Below, one piece after another: positions 8,175 to 16,691 of a stretch of 64,000 nucleotides of DNA (positions within the stretch are counted from its first letter, which is position 1; each line of letters begins with the position of its first letter). The position numbers and the translations under genes were made by a program. The notes beneath the pieces were generated by a model. It saw only the letters and a list, made by a program, of their open reading frames with translations. It was not told where the DNA came from and searched no databases. The DNA is from Sphingomonas kyeonggiensis (GTDB lineage: Bacteria; Pseudomonadota; Alphaproteobacteria; Sphingomonadales; Sphingomonadaceae): NCBI RefSeq assembly GCF_030812785.1, contig NZ_JAUSTJ010000003.1, positions 310,001-374,000 on the forward strand. Direction: 5' to 3'.

Positions 8175-8555
8175 CTATCGCTTCGAGATATCCTGGCCGA
8201 ACACCAGCAGATTGCCGTCAGGGGCCACCACCATCAGCTCGCGCTGGCCGTAGATCTGGTCGATCGGGCCATAGATGTCGCCGTCGTTGAGCAGCGGTGC
8301 CTTGGGGGCCAGCTCCGCGGCGACCGCATCGACATCCTCGACATCGACATAATAGCAGAAGCGGCGATTGCCCGGCGGGGCGCCGTCGTCGCCGGCGTTC
8401 TGGAGGATGCGGAAGGCCGCCTGCTCGCGCCGGACATAGGCATAGTTGGTGGTGCGGAAATAGAGTTCGAAGCCGAGCACCTCGGTGAAGAACCATAGGG
8501 CCTTGTCGAAGTCCGGCACGTGCATGAACGGCGTGATGCGGTAGAGATTGGCCAT
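8175..8555 (-). CDS. VOC-superfamily (glyoxalase/bleomycin-resistance fold) protein
   Basis: 126 residues spanning a single VOC module pair. It opens with RITPFMHVPDFDKALWFF, typical of beta-alpha-beta-beta-beta units with a metal His, and ends with ELMVVAPDGNLLVFGQ, where a metal Glu is expected. The middle YYVDVEDVDAV marks the second half. Members include dioxygenases, glyoxalases and antibiotic-binding proteins, and the sequence does not decide among them. It stands alone, convergent with the phosphoesterase across repeat B. Confidence 0.8.
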   Translation of the reverse strand: MANLYRITPFMHVPDFDKALWFFTEVLGFELYFRTTNYAYVRREQAAFRILQNAGDDGAPPGNRRFCYYVDVEDVDAVAAELAPKAPLLNDGDIYGPIDQIYGQRELMVVAPDGNLLVFGQDISKR

Positions 8556-8620
8556 CGTTCACCCTCCCGAAGGCGCGCCCCATTGCCGGGGCGGAACGAT
8601 AGCGCAATCCGGATACGTCG

Positions 8621-10000
8621 TTAAGCGCGGAACAACTGTAATGGCCCGCGCCCGCCCGTGCTCCAGGTCGACCAGTTGGGGAAGACATAGGGCATGTCGG
8701 CATCGCTGACGCCGTGCCAGCGGGCGATGGCGCCGATATATTCCTCCTGCGCGACGGCGGGGACGAAGCGGCCCTCGCTGCTCACGTCGGTCGCGCCGCC
8801 GAGCACCGGGTCCGGATAGGCGCCGAAGATGCCGCCGGGCGTGACGTTGCCGCCGACCACGAGGTGATTGCCGCCCCAGGCATGGTCGGTGCCGTTCTGG
8901 GCATTGCCGCGATAGGTGCGGCCGAAGTCGCTCATCGTGAAGGCAGTGACGTTCTCCGCCATGCCGATCGACTGCATCGCGCGGTGGAAGCCGGCCAGCG
9001 CCATGGCAAGGTCGCCGAGCAGATTGGCGTGAGTGCCGCTATCGTTGGTGCCGCCGTTCACCTGGCCCGAATGATTGTCATAGCCGCCCTGGCTGACGAA
9101 GAAGCTCTGGCGGTTATGGCCGAGCGAACCGCGCGCATCGATCATCCGGGCGACGCGCATCAGCTGGCGGGCGACATCGCTGGTCAGCGCGGCGCCGGTG
9201 GTCGGGTTGACGAAATAGCCGTCGAGCGCGCTGGTCGCCGAGATGATGCCGTTGGCGGTGGTCGCCTGGGCATAGCTGGCGTTGATGTCGCGGGCGCTGG
9301 CTTCGGCCACGGCGCCCAGGCCGGTGGCCGAGGAGAAGGCATCGAGCGCGCTGTTCTTGGCGGTGTTCGCCGCGCTGGTGCCGGTCGAATAGCCCGAGCG
9401 GCCCAGCGTGCCGGTGGAGGGCAGGACCAGCGCCGAGCTGGTCTTGCCGATCACCGCCAGGTTCGAGCCGGCGATCGAGATCATCGACGGGATGCTGCTG
9501 ACGCCCATCCGGTCGGTGAGGCGGCCCATGAAGCCGTCGGTGGCGAAGTCGCGGGCGCGCAGGCCCTGCCAGTGCGCCTGCTCGTCCGAATGGCTGAGCA
9601 GGTTCATCGGGCGCAGATCGGCGCGCGACTGATAGGTCGCCTTGGTCAGCGGCGCGTAGAGCGTGCCGGCATTGAGCACCAGGCCGAGGCTGCCCTCGTC
9701 CCAGATCGGGCGGAGCGCGGCCATTGCCGGATGCAGCGCATAGGCGGTGCCGGTGAGCGCGGTGAGCCGGCTGGCGGCGATGCCGACGCTGCCGCGCGCG
9801 GCGAGATAGGCGGCGTGCCGGGCATCGGTGGGGATGACCATGTTCCAGCTGTCATTGCCGCCGAACAGGAACACGCCGACCATGGCGCGGTAGCTGCCGT
9901 TCGGGGCGGCCATCGCGGTGGTGCGGCCGAGCTGGCCGATCGCGGCAAGCGCGCCGGCGCCGGCAGTGACCTTCAGGAGATCGCGTCGGGAAAAAGTCAT
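8621..10000 (-). CDS. DUF1501 family protein with Tat signal
   Basis: 459 residues. The N-terminus FSRRDLLKV followed by an Ala-rich hydrophobic stretch is a twin-arginine signal, so the folded protein is exported. The body has alkaline-phosphatase-like features of the DUF1501 family: VFLFGGNDSWNMVIP near residue 40, and FGRTYRGNAQNGTDHAWGG near 355, a possible metal site. Its start lies 11 bp after the DUF1800 stop, so the two form an operon, the usual arrangement for these families. Enzymatic activity is not established for the family. Confidence 0.88.
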   Translation of the reverse strand: MTFSRRDLLKVTAGAGALAAIGQLGRTTAMAAPNGSYRAMVGVFLFGGNDSWNMVIPTDARHAAYLAARGSVGIAASRLTALTGTAYALHPAMAALRPIWDEGSLGLVLNAGTLYAPLTKATYQSRADLRPMNLLSHSDEQAHWQGLRARDFATDGFMGRLTDRMGVSSIPSMISIAGSNLAVIGKTSSALVLPSTGTLGRSGYSTGTSAANTAKNSALDAFSSATGLGAVAEASARDINASYAQATTANGIISATSALDGYFVNPTTGAALTSDVARQLMRVARMIDARGSLGHNRQSFFVSQGGYDNHSGQVNGGTNDSGTHANLLGDLAMALAGFHRAMQSIGMAENVTAFTMSDFGRTYRGNAQNGTDHAWGGNHLVVGGNVTPGGIFGAYPDPVLGGATDVSSEGRFVPAVAQEEYIGAIARWHGVSDADMPYVFPNWSTWSTGGRGPLQLFRA

Positions 10001-10011
10001 GTCCGGGCTCC

Positions 10012-11706
10012 TCAGCGATCGACCAGGAACATCGGGCTCGAGGCCGCGACGTAGAGCATCATCTGGGCGCGGCGGCGCGCCTGGATGGTGGCATCGCCAT
10101 TGGTGATGGGCGTGGCGGCGGCCTTGAGCTTGTCCTTCTGCGCCTGGCTCAGCGTGTTGGCGAAGAGGGTCAGGTCGATGCGCGCCACCATCGCGTCGAG
10201 ATCGGTGCCCATCGCTTCCCAGGGCGCCCAGAGCGGCTGGGTGAGCGAGGACATGGGCAGGCCCGAATCCAGCGCATATTCGCTGCGCGTGGCATCGCCC
10301 GAGACGGTCCAGTCATAGACGAAATTGTGCCAGCGCAGCACGTTGGAGGTGTTGAGCAGCTTCGAGGCCGGGCTCTTCAGCGTGGTCGAGCCGGGCAGCG
10401 GGAAATCGTCCGGATAGAAGTTGAACACCGAAGGCGCGCGGAACACCGGCTGGCCCAGGGCGCTGTCGCGCGTGACGAAGACATAGCCGTCGGTCGCGAA
10501 GCCGATCGCGCGGGCGAGGCCGGTCATCAGCAGCACCGGCTCCTTGAGCTTGCCGCTGGTCGCGGTCGGCGCGCTCCGCGCCTCGCTGTCGAGCAGGATC
10601 GCGCGGACCACCGCCTTCATGTCGCCGCGCGTGCCGGCGCCATTGTCGGCGAACACCGCCGCCACGCGGGCGACATAGGCCGGGCTGGGGTTGGCGGTGA
10701 CGAGATGGACGATCATGTGGCGCGCGACGAAGGGCGCGGTGGAGGGGTTGTTGAACGCGGCATCGACCACAGCGGCGACGCTGGCATCCTGGCTGGCGCC
10801 CGCCGACACGCTGGTGCCGAGGAAATTCTTCTGGGTGCTGTCGTAGCGGTTCGCGACCTGGATCATCGGCCTGGAATAGTCGCGGGCATTGCCATCGGTG
10901 ATCGCGGCGCCCCCGACCCGCGCATAGGTCCAGCCGGTCAGCGCCTTGGCGACGCCCTTGATGTCGTCGGTCGTATAGTTGGGGATGGCCGCGCCGGCGC
11001 CGTCGCGCTTCAGGCTGCCGTCCATGTTGAGCGCGTCCGGGCCCATCGAGAAGAGCTGGAGCAGCTCGCGGGCGTAATTCTCCGACGGGCCCGACTTGTT
11101 GCTGTCGGCCATGTCGAGATAGTCGCCCATATAGCCGAGCATCGTGACCTGCTGGAGGATGTCGCGATAGTTGCCGAAGGCGTTGGCGAGGAAGATCTGG
11201 TTGAACGCGGCGATGCCGGCGGTCGAGTTCACCTCGGCCTCGGAGGCGACGACCATCTGGCCGAGCGCGAAGGCGGTGCGCTGGCGCAGCTGGTCCGATC
11301 CGGCGACGGCATTGGCGTAAAAGCGCATCGCCACCGGCGTGCGGCTGAAATGGGCGCGGCTGCAGACCGTGTCGCCATTGGCGCAGAAGTCGCGGCGGAC
11401 CTCGGCGGCGAGATCGGCATAGGTGCTCGATGATGCCGCGAGCTGCTCGTCGACCCAGGCGATGGCGCCGAGCGACTTGATGCGGGCGACGAGATCGGGC
11501 GTGGGGCCGAAGCTCGCCTGCTTGGCGAGGCGCGCCGCGTCGCCATCGGTGAACACCACCGGGGTGGGCGTGGGGCTGGGCGCGGTGACCACGCCGCCGG
11601 CGCTGCCGCCCGACGACGATCCGCCCCCGCCGCCGCCATCACAGCCCGCGAGCGCGAGCAGACCGAATGCCGCGCTGAGCACGGCCAGTTTGCGTTGTAC
11701 GAACAC
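10012..11706 (-). CDS. DUF1800 family lipoprotein
   Basis: 564 residues with a lipobox (LLALAGC, Cys near residue 22) followed by a Gly/Ser linker, so it is anchored by lipid. The DUF1800 core starts near residue 55 (DAARLAKQASFGPTPDL) and includes ENYARELLQLFSMG, a family hallmark, and DIKGVAKALTGW. The partner DUF1501 gene is 11 bp downstream. The pair probably acts together on the cell surface or in the periplasm; the reaction is unknown. Start ATG 11706. Confidence 0.88.
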   Translation of the reverse strand: MFVQRKLAVLSAAFGLLALAGCDGGGGGGSSSGGSAGGVVTAPSPTPTPVVFTDGDAARLAKQASFGPTPDLVARIKSLGAIAWVDEQLAASSSTYADLAAEVRRDFCANGDTVCSRAHFSRTPVAMRFYANAVAGSDQLRQRTAFALGQMVVASEAEVNSTAGIAAFNQIFLANAFGNYRDILQQVTMLGYMGDYLDMADSNKSGPSENYARELLQLFSMGPDALNMDGSLKRDGAGAAIPNYTTDDIKGVAKALTGWTYARVGGAAITDGNARDYSRPMIQVANRYDSTQKNFLGTSVSAGASQDASVAAVVDAAFNNPSTAPFVARHMIVHLVTANPSPAYVARVAAVFADNGAGTRGDMKAVVRAILLDSEARSAPTATSGKLKEPVLLMTGLARAIGFATDGYVFVTRDSALGQPVFRAPSVFNFYPDDFPLPGSTTLKSPASKLLNTSNVLRWHNFVYDWTVSGDATRSEYALDSGLPMSSLTQPLWAPWEAMGTDLDAMVARIDLTLFANTLSQAQKDKLKAAATPITNGDATIQARRRAQMMLYVAASSPMFLVDR

Positions 11707-11850
11707 CCGAAGTCCCCCGAGGCCGCGGAAAAGCCGCGACCTGCACGTCTTTGAATAATTTAGCGGGAAAATCGGGACAACCTGCAGAAATACCTAAGGA
11801 AATCTTCATCGCGATTGCGCGGTGCGCAAACCCCGCAGGGCAGGCCGATA

Positions 11851-11866
11851 GTTGCGGAATCGCAAC
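11851..11866. promoter_or_regulatory. Perfect dyad upstream of the GbsR-like operon
   Basis: GTTGCG-GAAT-CGCAAC is a perfect 6-4-6 inverted repeat, in the 246-bp gap between the divergent DUF1800 gene and the regulator at 11953. It could be an operator for either gene; no binding protein is identified. Confidence 0.4.
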
Positions 11867-11917
11867 GGCTCGCGTGACGACGAGGCGAGGCTGGTGCGGG
11901 ACGGATCGCGAAGGCGA

Positions 11918-11946
11918 TTGACTCGCGTGCAATCTTGTCTCATACT
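11918..11946 (+). promoter_or_regulatory. Sigma-70-type promoter giving a probable leaderless mRNA
   Basis: TTGACT (11918-11923), a 17-bp spacer and CATACT (11941-11946) form a near-consensus promoter. The expected start point, seven bases on, falls at about 11953, the A of the regulator's ATG. No Shine-Dalgarno sequence precedes that ATG, which fits leaderless translation. Confidence 0.6.
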
Positions 11947-11961
11947 TCTGTTATGACAGAA
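11946..11961. promoter_or_regulatory. TTCTGT-TATG-ACAGAA dyad over the start codon
   Basis: A perfect 6-4-6 palindrome whose loop contains the ATG of the regulator gene and which abuts the -10 element. A repressor bound here would block initiation, so autoregulation by the encoded regulator is likely. Confidence 0.5.
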
Positions 11962-12513
11962 ATTACGGACAATGCTGTTCAGTTGCCGATCGCGGTGCAG
12001 CAGTTCGTGCTGCACTGGGGCGAGATGGGCGGGCAATGGGGCGTCAACCGCTCGGTCGCGCAGATCCATGCGCTGCTCTACCTCTCCGACCGGCCGCTGA
12101 ATGCCGAGGAGATCAGCGACACGCTGCGCATCGCGCGGAGCAATACGTCGAACAGCCTGAAGGAACTGTTGGGCTGGAAACTGATCCGCCGGGTGCCGGT
12201 GATGGGCGACCGGCGGGATCATTACGAAGCCGAGGTCGACCTGATGCAGATGCTCACGCGCATCGCCCAGGGCCGCAAGGAGCGCGAGATCGATCCGGCG
12301 GTAGCGGCGCTGCGCATCTGCACCGAGGAGGCGAAGCGCGACGCGGCGATCTCCGGCACGGCGCGCGAGCGGATCGTGGCGATGCAGGACTTCGTCGTGA
12401 CGATCGACGATTGGTACCAGCAGATGATGAGCGTGCCGCCGGGGCGGCTGATGATGCTGATCCGGCTGGGCAAGAAGGTCCTGGCCTTCCTGCCCAAGGG
12501 CAAGAGCGCGTAG
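11953..12513 (+). CDS. GbsR/MarR-like winged-helix transcriptional regulator
   Basis: 186 residues. A winged helix-turn-helix spans about residues 30-95 (AQIHALLYLSDRPLNAEEIS, then RIARSNTSNSLKELLGWKLI as recognition helix, and a wing near GDRRDHY). The helical C-terminus probably dimerises. It resembles the GbsR branch of MarR regulators. ATG 11953 is preferred to an upstream TTG because a promoter places the mRNA start there. It heads a run of five further genes through 16039 with gaps or overlaps of at most 17 bp, so it probably controls its own operon through the dyad on the start codon. Confidence 0.82.
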   Translation: MTEITDNAVQLPIAVQQFVLHWGEMGGQWGVNRSVAQIHALLYLSDRPLNAEEISDTLRIARSNTSNSLKELLGWKLIRRVPVMGDRRDHYEAEVDLMQMLTRIAQGRKEREIDPAVAALRICTEEAKRDAAISGTARERIVAMQDFVVTIDDWYQQMMSVPPGRLMMLIRLGKKVLAFLPKGKSA

Positions 12514-12530
12514 CGGAAGGGAGCGGTCCC

Positions 12531-13217
12531 ATGGGTGCGGCAATCGGATATGCGCCGGGTTCGCTGGCCCGCTATGCCGATTGGCACCGGGCGACGGCGC
12601 CGCGCCTCGACGACGAGGCCAGCCCGTTCGCACGGCTGCTCGGCGAGCGCTGGCTGTTCCTGCCGCCCGCGACGCGCCGCCGCTTCCTGCGCAAGATCGC
12701 GCCCGGTGCCTGCGTCTCCTATCTGGGCGAAGTCGCCGAGTGCCGGATGAGCCTTGCGGGGCGCGTGCTGGCGCAGGTGGCGCGGCTGATCGGCGGGCCG
12801 CTGCCGCTGGGCACGGACATTGGCGTTTCGGCCAGCGTCAGCGTGACGGCGGATGCCGAGGGGCAGGGGCAATACTGGACGCGCCAATATGGCCGTGCAC
12901 AGGGTTTTCCACAGGTTATCCACAGCGCCAAGCGCTTCGCCGGGCCGACGGGAATCGAGGAATATCTGGGGCTTGGCGTGGGGATAGCGCTGCGGCTGGA
13001 GGAAGCGGGTGGAGCGCTGCTGTTCGTCGGCGATCATTATTTCCTGAAGCTCGGCAGGCTGCGGATGAAGCTGCCGGACTGGGCGATGCCAGGCAGGCTG
13101 ACGGTGGGGCATATGGATATCGGCGGCGGGCGCTTCGTGTTCAGCCTCGACCTGGTCCATCCGCTGCTCGGCGGGCTGGTCCACCAGCTTTGCGTGTTTG
13201 CGGATCCGGCGGAATGA
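12531..13217 (+). CDS. DUF4166 domain protein
   Basis: 228 residues, soluble, no signal peptide. The DUF4166 region covers about residues 35-220, with FLRKIAPGACVSYLGEVAECRM early and DWAMPGRLTVGHMDIGGGRFVF late. The same pattern (RWTRDFGG, LPRWLGPRIDAREWQ) recurs in the C-terminus of the dehydrogenase-like protein at 14022, so the two are paralogous modules. It begins 17 bp after the regulator and overlaps the next gene by four bases. Function unknown. Confidence 0.8.
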   Translation: MGAAIGYAPGSLARYADWHRATAPRLDDEASPFARLLGERWLFLPPATRRRFLRKIAPGACVSYLGEVAECRMSLAGRVLAQVARLIGGPLPLGTDIGVSASVSVTADAEGQGQYWTRQYGRAQGFPQVIHSAKRFAGPTGIEEYLGLGVGIALRLEEAGGALLFVGDHYFLKLGRLRMKLPDWAMPGRLTVGHMDIGGGRFVFSLDLVHPLLGGLVHQLCVFADPAE

Positions 13218-13627
13218 GAGGACTCCCGTACAAATGGGCGCTGGGCATCGCTACGGCCGTAGCGACGCTGATCGCCGCGGCGATGATCTCGCACGCAATG
13301 GGGCATGACGATCCCGTCTATATGGTGCGCGCCGCAATCGCGCCCGGCGCACTGATCGCCTTCGCCCAGCTGGCACTCGCCGGGCCGCCGCTGGCGCGGC
13401 TGGTGACGGGAAAGGGCCCGCTCGACTGGCCGCAGGCGGCGCTGCTCGGGATGCTCATCGCCGCGCTGCCGGCGGTTATCGCGCTCGGCGTGCTCGGGCC
13501 GTTGCGGTCCGTGTTCGGCGAGGCGCTGGAGCTGCGGGCCTGGGGTGTGGCGGTGGCGGCGCTGGCGCTGTCCGGGATCGTCGGCGGGCTGGTCTTCCGG
13601 GCGCTCCACGACGCGGGTGCGAGGTGA
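13214..13627 (+). CDS. Small four-helix membrane protein of the DUF4166 operon
   Basis: 137 residues with about four predicted membrane helices: ALGIATAVATLIAAAM, APGALIAFAQLALAG, ALLGMLIAALPAVIALGVLG and VAVAALALSGIVGGLVF. The ending GGLVFRALHDAG resembles GGLVFRLALRD at the end of the other small membrane protein in this operon (15623), pointing to duplication. It is coupled at both ends by four-base overlaps (ATGA and GTGA). No known family recognised. Confidence 0.75.
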   Translation: MRGLPYKWALGIATAVATLIAAAMISHAMGHDDPVYMVRAAIAPGALIAFAQLALAGPPLARLVTGKGPLDWPQAALLGMLIAALPAVIALGVLGPLRSVFGEALELRAWGVAVAALALSGIVGGLVFRALHDAGAR

Positions 13628-14025
13628 GCGACACGCGCCCGATCATCCTGTTCGACGGCGTCTGCTTGCTGTGCACCGCCAATGCGCAATTCGTGCTGCG
13701 GCATGACCGGCGCGGGCATTTCCGGCTCGCCTCGGTGCAGAGCGAGGCGGGTCGGGCGCTGTGCGAGCGCTTCAGGGTGGACTGGGACGATCCCGATACG
13801 ATGCTGGTGATCGAAGGCGATCGGGCGCGGCGCGACAGCGATGCAGTGCTGGCGATTGCCGAGGGGCTGGGCTGGCCGTGGCGGGCGCTGCGCGCGTTGC
13901 GGGTGATCCCGCGGGGCTGGCGCGATGCGCTCTACCGCCGCGTGGCGCGCAATCGCTACCGGCTGTTCGGCAAGCGCGAGACCTGTTGGGTGCCGAGCCC
14001 GGAGCAAAGGGCGCGCATCCTGTGA
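13624..14025 (+). CDS. DCC-family (DUF393) thiol-disulfide oxidoreductase-like protein
   Basis: 133 residues. The family signature D-x2-C-x2-C is seen as FDGVCLLC (D11, C14, C17), near the N-terminus as usual for the DCC (YuxK) family, whose fold is predicted to be thioredoxin-like. The GTG start at 13624 overlaps the previous stop, and the next gene again starts with GTG inside this stop. Role in the operon is probably redox, but the partner is unknown. Confidence 0.87.
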   Translation: MSDTRPIILFDGVCLLCTANAQFVLRHDRRGHFRLASVQSEAGRALCERFRVDWDDPDTMLVIEGDRARRDSDAVLAIAEGLGWPWRALRALRVIPRGWRDALYRRVARNRYRLFGKRETCWVPSPEQRARIL

Positions 14026-15626
14026 GCCGTATCCTGGTCATCGGGGGCTATGGCGGGTTCGGCGCGCGGCTGAGCCGGCGACTGCTTGGTGCCGGCCATA
14101 CGGTGCTGGTGGCGGGGCGGAGCCTCGACAAGGCGGCGGCGTTCTGTGCGGGGCTGGAGGGTGCAGAGCCGGTAGTCGCCGACCGGACCAACGGCATCGG
14201 TATGGTGCTGGCGCGCGAGCGGCCGGATCTGGTGATCGATGCCGCCGGGCCTTTCCAGAACTGCGGTTACACGGTGCCCGAGGCCTGCATCGCGATGCGC
14301 ATACCCTATCTCGATCTGGCAGACGCGCGGGAGTTCGTGGCCGGCATTGGCGGGCTGAGCAAGGGTGCGGCGGTGGCGGTGCCCATCGTCAGCGGCGCCT
14401 CGAGCCTGCCGGCGCTGTCGGGCGCGGCGGCGCGGCAGCTCGCGCAGGGGCTGGCGCGGGTGGAGCGCGTCGAGATCGCGCTCAGCGCCTCGAACCGGGC
14501 AGTGGCCGGGCTCGCGGTGGCGGAGGCGATCCTCTCCTATGTCGGCAGGCCGGTGCGGCTGTGGCGCGGGCAGCGCTGGGCGCAGGCGACGGGATGGCAG
14601 GAACTGCGACGCGAGACCTTCGCCATCCCCGGCAGCGCGCCGCTGCGCCGCTGGGTCGCGCTGGCCGATGTGCCCGACCTCGCCCTGATGCCCGAAACGC
14701 TGCCCGGCAAGCCGGCGGTGACCTTCCGGGCGGGAACCGAGCAGGGGCTGCACATGCTCGGGCTATGGGCGATGAGCTGGCCGGTGCGCTGGGGATGGAT
14801 CGGCGGGCTGCGCGGCGCCGCGCCCTGGCTGCACCGGCTCCAGCGCGTCACCGGCTGGGCGCGCAGCGACCGTTCGGCGATGACGGTGACGCTCACCGGC
14901 TCGGGCGTCGAACGGCGCTGGACGCTGATCGCCGAGAATGGCGACGGACCTGAGATCCCGACGCTCGCCGCCCATCTGCTGGCCGGGGAAGTGCTCGCCG
15001 GCCACGTGGCGCCGGGCGCGCGGGACGCGAGCGGGCTGCTGACGCTCGAACAGTTCGCTCCGCTGTTCGCCGAGCTGGCGATCCGGACGGAGGTGACCGA
15101 ACGCGCGGTCGATCCGCTCTACGCCCGGGCGATGGGATCGCGCTTCGCCCGGCTACCCGAGGCGGTGCGCGGCATGCATGACTTCATCGGCGATGCCGGG
15201 GCATCGGGGGAAGGGGAGGTACGCCGCGGCAAGGGGCTGGCCTGGCTGGTGGGACGCGTGATGGGCTTCCCGCTCGCGGGCAGCTGGCCGCTGCGCGTTA
15301 CCTTCTCGGCGCGGGACGGCAAGGAGCGCTGGACGCGGGATTTCGGCGGGCACACCTTCTCGAGTGAACTCAGTCAGGCGGGGCAGGGCGTGGCCGAGCG
15401 GTTCGGGCCGCTGCGCTTCGCCTTCGACCTGCCTTCGGACGGAGGGGGGCTGAAGATGGTGCTGCGCGGCTGGACGGCGTTCGGCGTGCCGATGCCGCGC
15501 TGGCTGGGCCCGCGGATCGATGCGCGCGAATGGCAGGAGGACGCGCGCTTCCGTTTCGAGGTGGCCGTGGCAATGCCGCTGCTCGGGCCGGTGGTGCGCT
15601 ATACCGGCTGGCTGGTGCGGGCATGA
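14022..15626 (+). CDS. Saccharopine dehydrogenase-like NAD(P) protein fused to DUF4166
   Basis: 534 residues in two parts. The first 300 or so form a Rossmann domain of the saccharopine dehydrogenase-like family: ILVIGGYGGFGARLSRRLL binds the dinucleotide, and VIDAAGPFQNCGYTV and PYLDLADAREFV follow. The last 170 or so are DUF4166, homologous to the separate protein at 12531. Family members reduce or oxidise imino or acyl substrates, and some act on lipids. GTG 14022 overlaps the preceding stop by four bases. The fusion implies that DUF4166 handles or presents the dehydrogenase substrate. Confidence 0.82.
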   Translation: MSRILVIGGYGGFGARLSRRLLGAGHTVLVAGRSLDKAAAFCAGLEGAEPVVADRTNGIGMVLARERPDLVIDAAGPFQNCGYTVPEACIAMRIPYLDLADAREFVAGIGGLSKGAAVAVPIVSGASSLPALSGAAARQLAQGLARVERVEIALSASNRAVAGLAVAEAILSYVGRPVRLWRGQRWAQATGWQELRRETFAIPGSAPLRRWVALADVPDLALMPETLPGKPAVTFRAGTEQGLHMLGLWAMSWPVRWGWIGGLRGAAPWLHRLQRVTGWARSDRSAMTVTLTGSGVERRWTLIAENGDGPEIPTLAAHLLAGEVLAGHVAPGARDASGLLTLEQFAPLFAELAIRTEVTERAVDPLYARAMGSRFARLPEAVRGMHDFIGDAGASGEGEVRRGKGLAWLVGRVMGFPLAGSWPLRVTFSARDGKERWTRDFGGHTFSSELSQAGQGVAERFGPLRFAFDLPSDGGGLKMVLRGWTAFGVPMPRWLGPRIDAREWQEDARFRFEVAVAMPLLGPVVRYTGWLVRA

Positions 15627-16039
15627 GGGAGCCGGTGCCCTTCGGCAAGGTGATGGGGGCGTTGCTCGTCGCCGCGATCGCGGCATCGATTCTGGGCGGC
15701 ACGATCCTCGGGCTTCTCTTTGCGCGCGAGGCAGTTGCGGCGCTGGCGGCGGCGCCGGTCGTCCTGCTCTATGCCCTAGTGTTCGGCTTCCCGCTCGCCT
15801 TTGGCCATGCGCTGCTGTTGGGCTTGCCGGCTTATCTGTGGCTCGAACGCCGCTACCAGTTGCACTGGTGGAATGCGATGGGAGCGGGCGCCGTGATCGG
15901 AGCGCTGCCGGCGCTCTTCTGGATCGGGCCCGCATCGGCATGGGACGCTATGATTCCCCTGCTGATCCTGGGAGCGAGCGGTGCGGGCGGCGGGCTGGTG
16001 TTCCGGTTGGCGCTTCGCGACCTGATGCGGAGGCCCTAG
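15623..16039 (+). CDS. Second small four-helix membrane protein
   Basis: 138 residues with hydrophobic segments GALLVAAIAASILGGTILG, AALAAAPVVLLYALVFG, AFGHALLLGLPAYLW and AMGAGAVIGALPALF, then a final one ending GGGLVFRLALRDLM. It shares the end motif GGLVF and general layout with the protein at 13214. ATG 15623 overlaps the dehydrogenase stop (ATGA). Its stop overlaps the convergent HExxH gene by four bases. Unknown function. Confidence 0.75.
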   Translation: MREPVPFGKVMGALLVAAIAASILGGTILGLLFAREAVAALAAAPVVLLYALVFGFPLAFGHALLLGLPAYLWLERRYQLHWWNAMGAGAVIGALPALFWIGPASAWDAMIPLLILGASGAGGGLVFRLALRDLMRRP

Positions 16040-16521
16040 CGCAGCCACTTCGCCATTTGCGGATAAACCGGCAGGCCGAGCGCCTCGGCCTGGTGCGGCT
16101 CGGCGGCCATGCCGTAATATTGGAGCATGGGCGGGCCGGGGCCCTTGCCGCTGTCGAACGCGATGGCCAGCGCCTCGCCGCCGCCGAGATAGCCGTCGGC
16201 ATGGAACAGCGCGCGCGTATCGATGCCGATCGCGCGGGCCGCGGCATAGGACCAGGCGATCGCCGCCATCTCCTCGCCGGGATCGCTCTCCACGTCGCAG
16301 AGCGTCGGGCGCAAGGCCGGATCGGTGCAGGCGATATGGCCCGCCTCGTGGAGCAGGTCGCCAGGATGGAAGGCGCGCTCGGGATCGAGCACCAGCCCGC
16401 CGTCACGCACTTCGATGCCGGGCAGGAAGCTGTCGCCCTCGATCCTGCCCCGGCTTACCGGGATGCCGATCTCGTCGAGAAAGGCGAGGATGCGGATCGT
16501 GTCGGGGTGGTCGAGCGCCAT
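16036..16521 (-). CDS. Small HExxH metalloprotease-like protein
   Basis: 161 residues, no signal peptide. The zinc signature HEAGH occurs at about residues 58-62 (FHPGDLLHEAGHIACTD), followed by a Glu-rich stretch (GEEMAAIAWSY) that could supply the third ligand, as in minimal gluzincin/IrrE-like folds. No helix-turn-helix is present. It converges on the DUF4166 operon with a four-base overlap of stop regions. Protease activity is inferred from the motif alone. Confidence 0.7.
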   Translation of the reverse strand: MALDHPDTIRILAFLDEIGIPVSRGRIEGDSFLPGIEVRDGGLVLDPERAFHPGDLLHEAGHIACTDPALRPTLCDVESDPGEEMAAIAWSYAAARAIGIDTRALFHADGYLGGGEALAIAFDSGKGPGPPMLQYYGMAAEPHQAEALGLPVYPQMAKWLR

Positions 16522-16551
16522 GGCGCGACGCTAGCCGTGCGATCCCCAAAC

Positions 16552-16586
16552 GAAAAGAGGCGGCCCGTTGCCGGACCGCCCCTTTT
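16552..16586 (-). terminator. Rho-independent terminator of rplM-rpsI
   Basis: A nine-pair GC stem with one mismatch (GGCGGTCCG/CGGGCCGCC on the minus strand, tetraloop GCAA) followed by TCTTTTC. A run of A/T on the other side (CCTTTTGA on plus) could make it bidirectional. Confidence 0.75.
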
Positions 16587-16654
16587 GATAGCGTTGGACG
16601 CCACGCCGTCAGACATCGCCGGCTTCGCCGCCGCTGCTGGCCGCCGTGGCGAGT

Positions 16655-16680
16655 CTTCGGATTGCTTGGGCAATCCGAAG
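16655..16680 (-). other. Perfect 11-bp hairpin just after rpsI
   Basis: CTTCGGATTGC-TTGG-GCAATCCGAAG, a perfect stem with a four-base loop, starting 11 bases past the rpsI stop on the transcribed strand. No U-run follows, so it is more likely an RNA-stabilising or processing structure than a terminator. Confidence 0.5.
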
Positions 16681-16691
16681 CCGCCCGCGCC

